A stretch of 64,000 nucleotides of DNA, from contig JACKPT010000009.1 in assembly GCA_024233345.1 (NCBI GenBank), forward strand, positions 62,001 through 126,000, read 5' to 3'. The DNA is from Verrucomicrobiota bacterium. Its GTDB lineage: Bacteria > Verrucomicrobiota > Kiritimatiellia > CAIVKH01. Positions 51,947 through 59,744 of the stretch are shown here, in pieces (within the stretch, counting starts at the first letter, position 1; every line of letters begins with the position of its first letter). Made by a program: the position numbers and the translations under genes. The notes under the pieces are model-generated. The model was not told where the DNA came from. It did no database searches and saw only the letters and a list, made by a program, of their open reading frames with translations.

Positions 51947-52402
51947 TTGAAGATTGAAGAATTGAGATTGAAGATTGGATGCCCATGAAACCCAGTGATC
52001 TCAAGCAAAGAACCAAGCAGTTTGCTCTCTCTGTTATAGATCTTACGGAGTCTTTGCCGCGCAACAGCACCTTTATGGTGCTGGGAAGGCAATTGCTGCG
52101 TTCCGGTACCTCTGTGGGGGCTAACTACCGGGCAGTTTGCCGAGCTCGGTCTGCTGCAGTTTTTGCCCATAAAGTTGGCATCGTCATCGAGGAGGCAGAT
52201 GAATCGGCGTTTTGGCTCGAGCTGATCATGGAAAAGCATCCCTCAAGTGAAGCGGCTAAGCTCCATAAAGAAGCCGATGAACTGACCGCGATCATGGTCG
52301 CTTCGCGTAAAACTGCGTTTGCGAATGAGAATGTAAACCAAGGATAAACCAATGACCTCCTCAACCGATATTCCTCAATCTTCAATCTCCAATCTTCAAT
52401 CA
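51944..52402. mobile_element. Inverted-repeat unit around a four-helix-bundle gene
   Basis: The left arm (51944-51980) and right arm (52402-52374 read in reverse complement) both begin TGATTGAAGATTG and continue GAGATTGAAGATTG; the left arm has seven extra bases between the two blocks. They enclose one four-helix-bundle gene and sit exactly between dapA and dapB: the left arm supplies the dapA stop, the right arm codes part of the dapB N-terminus. No transposase is inside. I infer a small mobile or gene-conversion cassette. Confidence 0.6.
51979..52347 (+). CDS. Four-helix-bundle protein (S23/intervening-sequence family)
   Basis: This 122-residue protein belongs to the family first seen in 23S rRNA intervening sequences, related to the Avd accessory proteins of diversity-generating retroelements. 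The core FALSVIDLTESLPRN, then LGRQLLRSGTSVGANYRAVCRARS and EEADESAFWLELIME, is clear. Members form pentameric bundles that bind nucleic acid; the cellular role is not known. The ATG lies at the inner edge of the left inverted repeat, with another ATG two codons on. Confidence 0.9.
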   Translation: MPMKPSDLKQRTKQFALSVIDLTESLPRNSTFMVLGRQLLRSGTSVGANYRAVCRARSAAVFAHKVGIVIEEADESAFWLELIMEKHPSSEAAKLHKEADELTAIMVASRKTAFANENVNQG

Positions 52403-53194
52403 AAAATCCCCATCGCAGTCGTTGGCGCAGGGGGGCGTATGGGGCGAACGATTTTGCGGTGTTTGTATGACGGTGCGGTTCCGGAGTTGACGCTTGCGGG
52501 GGCGGTTGACCTGTGGGATCACGAGCACTTGAACAAGGAAATCATGCCGGGGGTTCCTTTGCAGTCGGATTTGCAGAAGGTGGTCGATCAGGCCGATGTG
52601 GTGATTGATTTTTCATCGCACTTCGGCACCGCCGGCAATGCGGAACGGTTGGCGGAATGGAAAAAGGCCTGGGTGATCGGAACGACCGGGCTGTCGAAGG
52701 AGGAGCAGGCTGCCGTCGAAGCCGCCGCCCAGGTGATCCCGGTGGTTCAGGCGCCGAACATGAGCCTTGGGGTGAACCTGTTGTTTACCCTGCTCGAAGA
52801 TGCGGCCCGGGCACTCAAGGACAAGGGGTATGATGTGGAGATTGTTGAACGGCATCACCGGTTGAAGAAAGATGCCCCCAGCGGCACCGCGCTTGGTCTG
52901 GGTAAGGCAGTGGCCAGGGGTTTGGACTGGAATCTCGACGAGGTTTCGGTCCATGGCCGGGAGGGAATTGCCAAGGATATCCGACCGGACAAGCAGATCG
53001 GATTTCACGCCATTCGGGGCGGGGATTTTGTCGGGGATCACACGGTGATCTTTGCCGCTACCGGCGAGAGTCTTGAGCTATCGCATCGGGCGACCAGTCG
53101 CGACACCTTTGCGGTTGGGGCGTTGCGGGCTGCGGCCTGGGTCGCCGGCAAGGAGCCGGGCCTGTATTCGATGAAGGATGTCCTGGGGTTGTGA
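52352..53194 (+). CDS. dapB: 4-hydroxy-tetrahydrodipicolinate reductase
   Basis: DapB reduces the DapA product with NAD(P)H. Visible are the dinucleotide loop AVVGAGGRMGRT, the VIDFSSH and GTTGL blocks, and the catalytic VERHHRLKKDAPSGTA with its His pair and Lys. The first ~20 residues (TSSTDIPQSSISNLQSK) are not part of the family and are coded by the right arm of the neighbouring inverted repeat, so the unit has supplied a new N-terminus. The start is the first ATG of that frame. With dapA it would form the lysine/peptidoglycan operon split by the insert. Confidence 0.95.
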   Translation: MTSSTDIPQSSISNLQSKIPIAVVGAGGRMGRTILRCLYDGAVPELTLAGAVDLWDHEHLNKEIMPGVPLQSDLQKVVDQADVVIDFSSHFGTAGNAERLAEWKKAWVIGTTGLSKEEQAAVEAAAQVIPVVQAPNMSLGVNLLFTLLEDAARALKDKGYDVEIVERHHRLKKDAPSGTALGLGKAVARGLDWNLDEVSVHGREGIAKDIRPDKQIGFHAIRGGDFVGDHTVIFAATGESLELSHRATSRDTFAVGALRAAAWVAGKEPGLYSMKDVLGL

Positions 53195-53343
53195 TGTTAT
53201 GTCAGAACCGATGCGCCACGACCGCGGGCTCGCGGTAGCTCGCCCATCCAGGGCTCCGATGGAGGACCGAGCTATGCGAGGCCGGAAACAGATGGGTCTT
53301 GAATCGCGCGCAGCCCGCAGGCTGAAGGCCTGCCAGTCGATAG

Positions 53344-53498
53344 CCGGGGGCAAGCGAAGCGATGCCCCCGGAACCGGAAAGAAAAAAACATCTGAGCGCG
53401 ACTGGGGTGAACTTTTGATGGGCGATCTCTTCTCGCGCAACCCGCGCTCCTGTTCGTTTCTTTTCCTTAACCCCGGGCGACACTTCGCTTGCCCGGGG
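53344..53498. repeat. Two inverted hairpins in the dapB-folK gap
   Basis: CCGGGGGCA (53344-53352) pairs with TGCCCCCGG (53363-53371), and CCCCGGGC (53471-53478) pairs with GCCCGGGG (53491-53498). Their loops are related in reverse complement (AGCGAAGCGA and CACTTCGCTT). The 429-bp gap (53195-53623) has no credible gene; a GC-rich tract near 53220-53330 may be part of the same repeat type. Confidence 0.7.
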
Positions 53499-53623
53499 CT
53501 GTCGAATAGCGGCCCTTCAGGCCACCGGAGGCTTTTAGAACGCTCACGTCCACACCCGTGCATTTTTCAAACGTCTGGGCCGCATCCCTGCGTGTCCGAG
53601 GTCGAGGAGCCTCCGATCCGCCC

Positions 53624-54133
53624 ATGACCGCCCGCGAAATAGCCCTCAGTCTCGGCGCCAACCTCGGTGACCGCAAGGCCACCTTTCAATGGCTGGTCAA
53701 GCGCCTTGAGACCGAGCCGGGCATTACCGTGACGGGAAAGTCCCCGCTCTATGAGACCGATCCGGTAGGGGTCAAGCCGGAATATCAGCATCTCGCCTTT
53801 CTCAATGCGGTTGTCCTGCTGGAATCAGCTCGCGAAACCAATGACCTTCACCAGGCGCTCCTTGCCATCGAGACCGAAGGCGGCCGCCTGCGGGAAGGGG
53901 ACCGGTATGCTCCGCGGTCCCTCGACATTGACATCCTCTACGCCGGAAACGAGCTCCGCAACGATCACCTGAAACTTCCGCACCCCCAGTGCCGCAAACG
54001 GCGGTTTGTGCTTCAACCTATGTCGGATCTCCGCCCGGACCTGATCCTGCCCGGGGAAACCCGGACGGTGGCGGAGCTGCTTGCGGCCCTGCCGGACGGT
54101 GAGGCGGTGCGGAGGTTGGAGGAGGCCTGGTGA
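53624..54133 (+). CDS. folK: HPPK, folate biosynthesis
   Basis: This 169-residue enzyme, 2-amino-4-hydroxy-6-hydroxymethyldihydropteridine pyrophosphokinase, moves pyrophosphate from ATP to the pterin in the folate pathway. The start IALSLGANLGDRKATFQ and the signature DRYAPRSLDIDILYAG, with the two metal-binding Asp, are diagnostic. The pterin site LPHPQCRKRRFVLQPM follows. I take ATG 53624; a longer frame runs into the repeat region. Confidence 0.95.
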   Translation: MTAREIALSLGANLGDRKATFQWLVKRLETEPGITVTGKSPLYETDPVGVKPEYQHLAFLNAVVLLESARETNDLHQALLAIETEGGRLREGDRYAPRSLDIDILYAGNELRNDHLKLPHPQCRKRRFVLQPMSDLRPDLILPGETRTVAELLAALPDGEAVRRLEEAW

Positions 54134-54158
54134 CAGGCTGACCGGGAGCATCCGCGCC

Positions 54159-55028
54159 ATGCACTGGAAACACATCCAGGCCGCCCGCCTCCACCGGCTC
54201 TTCTTCGAGGGTTTTACCGCGATGGATATCGCCGAACCGCTGGCGTCCTTCGACGCCGGGGCCGATGCCGGAATGGTCAAGGCGTTCATGGCCGGGCGGG
54301 AATTCGATTTAGTTGGTATTCGGGTGGACGGATTGGTTCGTGGGTACGTGCGGCAGACGGAACTCGCAGACGGGGTCTGCACGGATTACCTGCACGAGTT
54401 CACCCCGGACGATGACCTCGTACCCGACACCGCCAGCCTGATTGAGGTGGTCAAATCGCTATCGATCAACCGGCAGTGCTTTGTCACCGTACTCAATGAG
54501 GTCTCCGGCATCATCGATCTCGACGACCTCGAAAAGCCACCGATGCGGATGTTTCTTTTTGGCCTGATCACCCTGAGTGAGATGCTGATGACGGAACTGA
54601 TCCGCCGCCGCTATCCCGGCGACTGCTGGCAGAGCCGCCTGTCCGAGCCGCGTCTGGCCAAGGCCAAGGAACTCCAGGAGGAACGCGTGCGGCGGGGACA
54701 AACCCCCGACCTGATCGACTGCCTCCAGTTTGGAGACAAGGGGTGGATTCTTTCCTACGACGAGGAGGTCCGCGATGCACTCGGTTGGTCCTCCCGCAAT
54801 GATGCCCGCAAAGCGATCAAGGACCTGGAAACCCTCCGCAATAACCTCGCCCACGTGCAGGCGATCATCCCCACCGGCTGGAAACGCATCGTCATCGCCT
54901 GTGGCCGGCTCGACGACAACCTGAAGAATCTCGTCCAGCGGTTGGATGTGGTGTCACAGCCTAAGAAGGAGTGCACCAACCTGCCGGCGAACGAGTTCGG
55001 GAGCGAGCCCACCATGGGTTCCGTCTGA
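54159..55028 (+). CDS. CBS-like domain fused to a HEPN-like domain
   Basis: This 289-residue protein has an N-terminal region resembling paired CBS motifs (FDLVGIRVDGLVRGYVRQTEL, about residues 49-69), which bind adenine nucleotides, and a helical C-terminal half ending LETLRNNLAHVQAI. RNNLAH fits the R-x4-H motif of HEPN ribonucleases. A nucleotide-responsive RNase is a reasonable guess but not shown. It starts 25 bases after folK. The ATG 54159 is the first after the folK stop. Confidence 0.65.
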   Translation: MHWKHIQAARLHRLFFEGFTAMDIAEPLASFDAGADAGMVKAFMAGREFDLVGIRVDGLVRGYVRQTELADGVCTDYLHEFTPDDDLVPDTASLIEVVKSLSINRQCFVTVLNEVSGIIDLDDLEKPPMRMFLFGLITLSEMLMTELIRRRYPGDCWQSRLSEPRLAKAKELQEERVRRGQTPDLIDCLQFGDKGWILSYDEEVRDALGWSSRNDARKAIKDLETLRNNLAHVQAIIPTGWKRIVIACGRLDDNLKNLVQRLDVVSQPKKECTNLPANEFGSEPTMGSV

Positions 55029-55086
55029 CTGGATCCCAGACGCCTTTGATCTTGTCTGGGCGGAGGATGCATTACACGATCCGCCC

Positions 55087-55899
55087 ATGAGAATTCAGGT
55101 ATTGCTCTTGAGTCTGGTCCTGGCCTCAGCAGGCTGGAGTGCCACGCCTACCGGTGTCTTCCCCTTGTCGGCAGAGGGCGCCCTGTCGGCGGAGGTTCTC
55201 CGGACCGACGATGAGGGGGTGACCTTTCTGACCGCCTCCGGAGTGGTCCGGTATACATGGTGGGAGATTGACCTGCACACTGCGGATTCCATCGGGCACG
55301 AATCCGGGCAGTTCCGAATACTCGATGCCCGCTCCCAGCAAACCGGTGACACGTATCTGATCCGGGCCATTGTGGCCCGCGGTCTGTCCTCCGGCATCAC
55401 CAACTGGTATATCTCGGGCCGCACGATCTCACCGAATAGGGCCCTGAAGGAAAATGCCCTCTGGCCCCGGCTGAATGAGCCGCCACGGCTTGTTGATATC
55501 AACACGATCGTTGTCATCTCAAACCATTTGTTGCTGGCCTACCGGGACTATGATGGTGATGGCCTTCTCGAAGATGTGAAGATATCGCGTGCGGTGCGTG
55601 AGGTGGGCAACCGGATCGTGGATGATGACCCAGACAATCAGAAAGACCACCTTTGGCGGACAACCTTTCAGATCAAAAACCGTGCCTATCTCTTGGATTT
55701 GCAGTCAAAGACGTTGCCCGACCCTCCTGAGCCCATCGCCGGCCGCCCCGGCTTTTTCACCTGGGCAGGAGCCGACTACGCGCTGGACGAGGTGTGGGTT
55801 GATCTGACGAAAACGAATGCTCCCCGAATCCTGGCTCAGGAACCGGCCCCGCCTCCAGCGGGTGAGGAATCGCCTGAGTCGGAGCTTGCTGAACCGTGA
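55087..55899 (+). CDS. Secreted protein of unknown function
   Basis: I do not recognise this 270-residue protein. It has a signal peptide (MRIQVLLLSLVLASAGWSA), a beta-rich body with YRDYDGDGLLEDV, a calcium-loop-like DxDxDG, and a Pro/Glu-rich end. The 5' end of the gene is repeated, with small changes, at 61342-61376 and in part at 62498-62550. Nothing suggests an enzyme. Confidence 0.7.
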   Translation: MRIQVLLLSLVLASAGWSATPTGVFPLSAEGALSAEVLRTDDEGVTFLTASGVVRYTWWEIDLHTADSIGHESGQFRILDARSQQTGDTYLIRAIVARGLSSGITNWYISGRTISPNRALKENALWPRLNEPPRLVDINTIVVISNHLLLAYRDYDGDGLLEDVKISRAVREVGNRIVDDDPDNQKDHLWRTTFQIKNRAYLLDLQSKTLPDPPEPIAGRPGFFTWAGADYALDEVWVDLTKTNAPRILAQEPAPPPAGEESPESELAEP

Positions 55900-56093
55900 T
55901 CCGCTAGTCCGGCATCAGCAAAGATTGTTGCGGCCACACATCCAGCCTGAATATGCATCGGTTCACGATGATGCTGGCTGCCCAGCCCCCTTGGGACTGA
56001 GCCCGGTTGGAGTACCCGGTGAAGACAAACAGGGCGCCGAGGAAAGCGGCAGGATGAGGCGATTGGGGGTATGGCAGACGGTTTCGGTACTAC

Positions 56094-56831
56094 TTAAAAG
56101 CGGTACCCCACTTCAAGCAGGGCATAGTGCAGCCAGGCGAAGGTATAGACATCGTCGTTGTCCGACCCGCCCTCAAGGGTACGATACCCGGCGGAGGCGT
56201 ACCAGTTCTCATCAAGATTCCAACGGGCCTTGAGCGCTACATCGAAGGCCCGCCCCTGCGGCGATCCAAGGCCTTCCACATCGAGAACCAGGTCCAACGT
56301 GTCGGTCCACTGGTACTCGCCATATAGATGCAGAAGCGGGACCACCCCGAGATCATCCCGGGATTGCTTCTTGTCTCCCTGCTCCAGCGCAATTTCCGCA
56401 TCCCGCACCAGCAGCGCCGCCCCCACGCCCCAGCGCCAGCGGTTCGCGTCGTGGAAGGTCCAGCGGTAGGTCAGGCGGTAGGTGTTGAACCGGTATGTGC
56501 CCTTGGTCGGAATCCCTGCGGCAAAGATATCATCCTTGAAGACCGTTTCCTCCTTTAGGATCCCCGTCCCCTCGGTTTCGATCGGGGCGAGGGTAAGGCG
56601 GAGGGTGTGCTTTTCGTTGAAGGCATAGTTGGCGTAGAGGCGGATGTAGGCATCCGGCCCGGTTCCCGTCAGATCCAGCAGGTCGAACTTGGTTCCGGTA
56701 TCTCCTGGAATTCTCGTATCATTCTTGCTGAACCAGACAGCCCCGCTTTCCGCTTCGAGAGACAAATTACCGGCGAGGGCAGGGCTTGCCGCCAGCAGGC
56801 TTGTGAGTGCAGTTACGACGATAATTCTCAT
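56094..56831 (-). CDS. Outer-membrane beta-barrel protein
   Basis: This 245-residue protein has a signal peptide (TALTSLLAASPALAG) and about ten amphipathic strands (AYIRLYANYAFNEKHTLRLTL, YRFNTYRLTYRWTF), ending in YRF with a terminal aromatic residue as in outer-membrane barrels. It has no known catalytic motif. A RBS AAGGAT stands before the ATG. No gene is visible in the 194 bp between the 55087 gene and this one. Confidence 0.8.
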   Translation of the reverse strand: MRIIVVTALTSLLAASPALAGNLSLEAESGAVWFSKNDTRIPGDTGTKFDLLDLTGTGPDAYIRLYANYAFNEKHTLRLTLAPIETEGTGILKEETVFKDDIFAAGIPTKGTYRFNTYRLTYRWTFHDANRWRWGVGAALLVRDAEIALEQGDKKQSRDDLGVVPLLHLYGEYQWTDTLDLVLDVEGLGSPQGRAFDVALKARWNLDENWYASAGYRTLEGGSDNDDVYTFAWLHYALLEVGYRF

Positions 56832-56867
56832 GGTATTTATCCTTAATAGCTGCAGTCAGGGAATCGA

Positions 56868-57041
56868 TTAGGGCGAAAGATGATGGAGACGAATTGCCCA
56901 ACCCCCTAATCTTTTTCCCTACTTTTTTGCCTTTATCTTCTTCCCACCTTCATCAGTCAATTTTTCTCGACTCCGGCTGGTAGAGAGTAGGGCGAAAGAT
57001 AAAGGAAACGAATTGTCCAATCCCTACTCTTTCGCCTTACT
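56868..57041. repeat. Two tandem hairpin repeats
   Basis: The unit beginning TAGGGCGAAAGAT occurs at 56868-56920 and again at about 56988-57041. Each has an inverted tail: AGGGCGAAAGAT pairs with ATCTTTTTCCCT in the first, and AGTAGGGCGAAAG with CTTTCGCCTTACT in the second. It fills most of the 260-bp gap before the sulfatase gene. Confidence 0.7.
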
Positions 57042-57091
57042 CCTGCCTCAGTGTTCTCCGTCCTGTTCCTCGCCGGAGTTTCCCTCATCCG

Positions 57092-59482
57092 TCAATCGTC
57101 AGGCATCACGGGAATTGCAGTTTGATCCGTATTCAGGTACGCGAAATGAAGCCGGTTCAAGGTCCCTTCGAACTTGAACGGCGCCTTGTCGAAGTAGTCG
57201 TCCGCAACCGGAGAACCGATGTCCATGCCCACATCAAAGGTCTCCGACGCGGTGAAGAACGCGGGGATGGTGCGCTGTACCGTGCCCTGGGCGGCCTCTT
57301 CACCGTTGATCCAGAAGGTCAGCTCGGCGGGAGCGGCGCGCTGCATGGGCGTCTTCATTTCCATGGTGATCGTCACGTCCCCGGCCGGCAAATCGCCGAT
57401 CTTGATCTTATCGCGCTTGAGCAGCAGGGCGCTGTACTCATAGTACAGCACACCATCCAAGGCATACAGGGTTACGCCGCCTGCATAGCCGCCCATGGCG
57501 AAGATCACGCCGTTGACGCCTTCCGGCACCTCGGCCTCGATCTCGGCGCGTAGATTGCCGTTGCGGACATTCGGTGCATAGCTTTCCGGAATCCGGGTGA
57601 TGCCCTCGAAGAAGGTCCACTCGGTTTGGGTGCTTCGCTTCAGCTCATTCGGAAAGAGGCCGGTATACATGGCCCCACCGATCGGCAGCACTTTATTTTC
57701 CTCCGCCACCTTCATAAACAGCTTTTTCATCTCTTCGAGCTTTTCGGGATAATCGGCGGAGAGATCATTCATCAGTGTGAAGTCTTCCCGTGTGTTAAAC
57801 AGTTCCCACTTATCCTTCATGGGATCCCACTGGCTTAAGTCGATCACCGCAGCCGACCAGGGTATACGTGGGCCGAAGGTACTGGCCATCCAGCCATCAT
57901 GATAAATTCCACGGCTACCAAGGCATTCAAAGTATTGCGGCTCGGAGCGTTCCGGCGCTTGCGGATCATCAAAGGTATTCACAAAACTGACTCCGTCGAT
58001 CGGCTCCTGTTCAAAGCCGTCAACCACCTTGGGCGGGGTGATGTCAAGGATGTCATAGATCGTGGGAGCCACATCGACCACATGCGTAAACTGCGTGCGC
58101 GGCGTGTCATCAGGCTTGATGCTTTTCGGCCAGGAAACAACCATGGGGGTGCGGGTTCCGCCCCAGTCGGCGGCAATAAGCTTTGTGTACCGGAACGGGG
58201 AATCGCCGGCCCAGGCCCAGCCGCAATGGTACATATTGTCCATCAGCGGTCCGCCAATCTCATCCAGTCCGCCCAGTTCTTCAACCACGGCAATGTGTTC
58301 CTCTACCGTACTCGAAATCCAGTTCTGCGAATTCAACTCGGCCACACTGCCGTCGATGCCCTCCGCGGACGCCCCGTTGTCAGAAAAGATATAGAAAATC
58401 AGGGTGTTGTCACGAATGCCCAGTGACTCCAGCGCGTCCACCAGTTTTCCAACCTGGGCATCGGTGTGCTCGAGGAAGCCGGCATAGACTTCCATCAGGC
58501 GTTCCTGAAAAGCACGCTGGTCTTCCGGAATGTCCTCCCATGCCGGAATGCCCTCCGGACGCGGCGGACGTTGTGCATTTTCCGGAATCCAGCCCATTTT
58601 TTTCTGTTGTTCGAAGACGCGTTCCTGATAAGCATCCCAGCCTTCGCTGAACTTACCTTTATATTTATCCGCCCACTCTTTGGCTACGTGGTGAGGTCCA
58701 TGCACGGCTCCGGGCGTCCACCACATAAAGAATGGTCGATCGGGATTCATGGCCCGATGGCGCTGCATCCACGTGATGGCCTTGTCGGCCATGGCTTCGG
58801 TCAGATGGAAGTCTTCATAGTTTTCCACATGCGGAGGTGTGATCGGCGTTGTGTTCTCCCAGAGCGTCGGTTCCCACTGCGAGGTTTCCCCGGCCAGGAA
58901 ACCGTAAAAATAGTCGAACCCGCGGCCGGTCGGTGTACGATCATACGGCCCGTTGGCCAGTTGATCGATCGGCGTGTTGTGGTCTTTCCCGAATGCCGCG
59001 GTGGCATAGCCATAATAACGAAGCACTTCAGCAATTGTTGCCGCCGACTTCGGGATCACGCCACTATAGCCGTCCCAGTCGTTGGCAAATTCCGCAATAA
59101 TACCCGAACTTACCCGATGGTGGTTGCGACCGGTCGAAAGCGCAGCACGTGTCGGCGAGCACATCGCCGTGGTGTGAAAGGCGTTGTAGGAAATCCCTTC
59201 ATTCGCCAATCGAGACAGTGTCGGAGTTTCAATCAGCCCGCCAAAGGTGCTCGGCTGCCCGAAACCGGCATCGTCAAACATCACAATCAGAATGTTCGGC
59301 GCATCCTCTGGCAGGTGATTCGGCATTTCGCGCCACTTGTGGACGGATTCCTGCATGGACGGTCCGACCGATCCGCCCATGGGGGGCGTCGGGAAGGGCA
59401 AAACCTCTTGCGCAGCCGCGATGGCCGGCAGGAGGGCCCATGCGATCAAGAGTCTGGATGGATGTGCGTGCGCTGTTTTCAT
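57092..59482 (-). CDS. Arylsulfatase, exported
   Basis: This 796-residue exported enzyme has a signal peptide (LLIAWALLPAIAAAQ) and the sulfatase core. The metal-binding start is NILIVMFDDAGFGQP, and the active-site Cys stands in AMCSPTRAALSTGRNHH, the CxPxR motif in which Cys is turned into formylglycine. A long C-terminal beta-rich domain (about residues 560-790) follows, common in PVC sulfatases. It should release sulfate from polysaccharides or aryl sulfates. A divergent regulator gene lies 262 bp away. GAGGAG precedes the ATG by eight bases. Confidence 0.95.
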   Translation of the reverse strand: MKTAHAHPSRLLIAWALLPAIAAAQEVLPFPTPPMGGSVGPSMQESVHKWREMPNHLPEDAPNILIVMFDDAGFGQPSTFGGLIETPTLSRLANEGISYNAFHTTAMCSPTRAALSTGRNHHRVSSGIIAEFANDWDGYSGVIPKSAATIAEVLRYYGYATAAFGKDHNTPIDQLANGPYDRTPTGRGFDYFYGFLAGETSQWEPTLWENTTPITPPHVENYEDFHLTEAMADKAITWMQRHRAMNPDRPFFMWWTPGAVHGPHHVAKEWADKYKGKFSEGWDAYQERVFEQQKKMGWIPENAQRPPRPEGIPAWEDIPEDQRAFQERLMEVYAGFLEHTDAQVGKLVDALESLGIRDNTLIFYIFSDNGASAEGIDGSVAELNSQNWISSTVEEHIAVVEELGGLDEIGGPLMDNMYHCGWAWAGDSPFRYTKLIAADWGGTRTPMVVSWPKSIKPDDTPRTQFTHVVDVAPTIYDILDITPPKVVDGFEQEPIDGVSFVNTFDDPQAPERSEPQYFECLGSRGIYHDGWMASTFGPRIPWSAAVIDLSQWDPMKDKWELFNTREDFTLMNDLSADYPEKLEEMKKLFMKVAEENKVLPIGGAMYTGLFPNELKRSTQTEWTFFEGITRIPESYAPNVRNGNLRAEIEAEVPEGVNGVIFAMGGYAGGVTLYALDGVLYYEYSALLLKRDKIKIGDLPAGDVTITMEMKTPMQRAAPAELTFWINGEEAAQGTVQRTIPAFFTASETFDVGMDIGSPVADDYFDKAPFKFEGTLNRLHFAYLNTDQTAIPVMPDD

Positions 59483-59744
59483 GTCATGGCTCCTCGCTGG
59501 GTCATTGTATGGTTCCGCTGGACATATTGCGTGCGAGCCCCGGAATCTGCGACGGGGGACGCGTCAATTCCTCACGATATGGCTCGGTTATGATGAACGA
59601 ATTCAAAATAAACATCATGACATGTCGATGCTCCTGATGCCAGTAACACGAGGTAACATGGTGTGCCGCCGGATGGTTGACCCCTTCGATCGTGTGGTTT
59701 AGTCTTCACGGTCAGGTGGAGGAGGACCCTGGATCAACGGACGC

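Noticed and set aside
53178..53623. Open frame across the dapB-folK gap
   Set aside because: Made of repeat hairpins and GC-rich filler; no family sequence or ribosome site.
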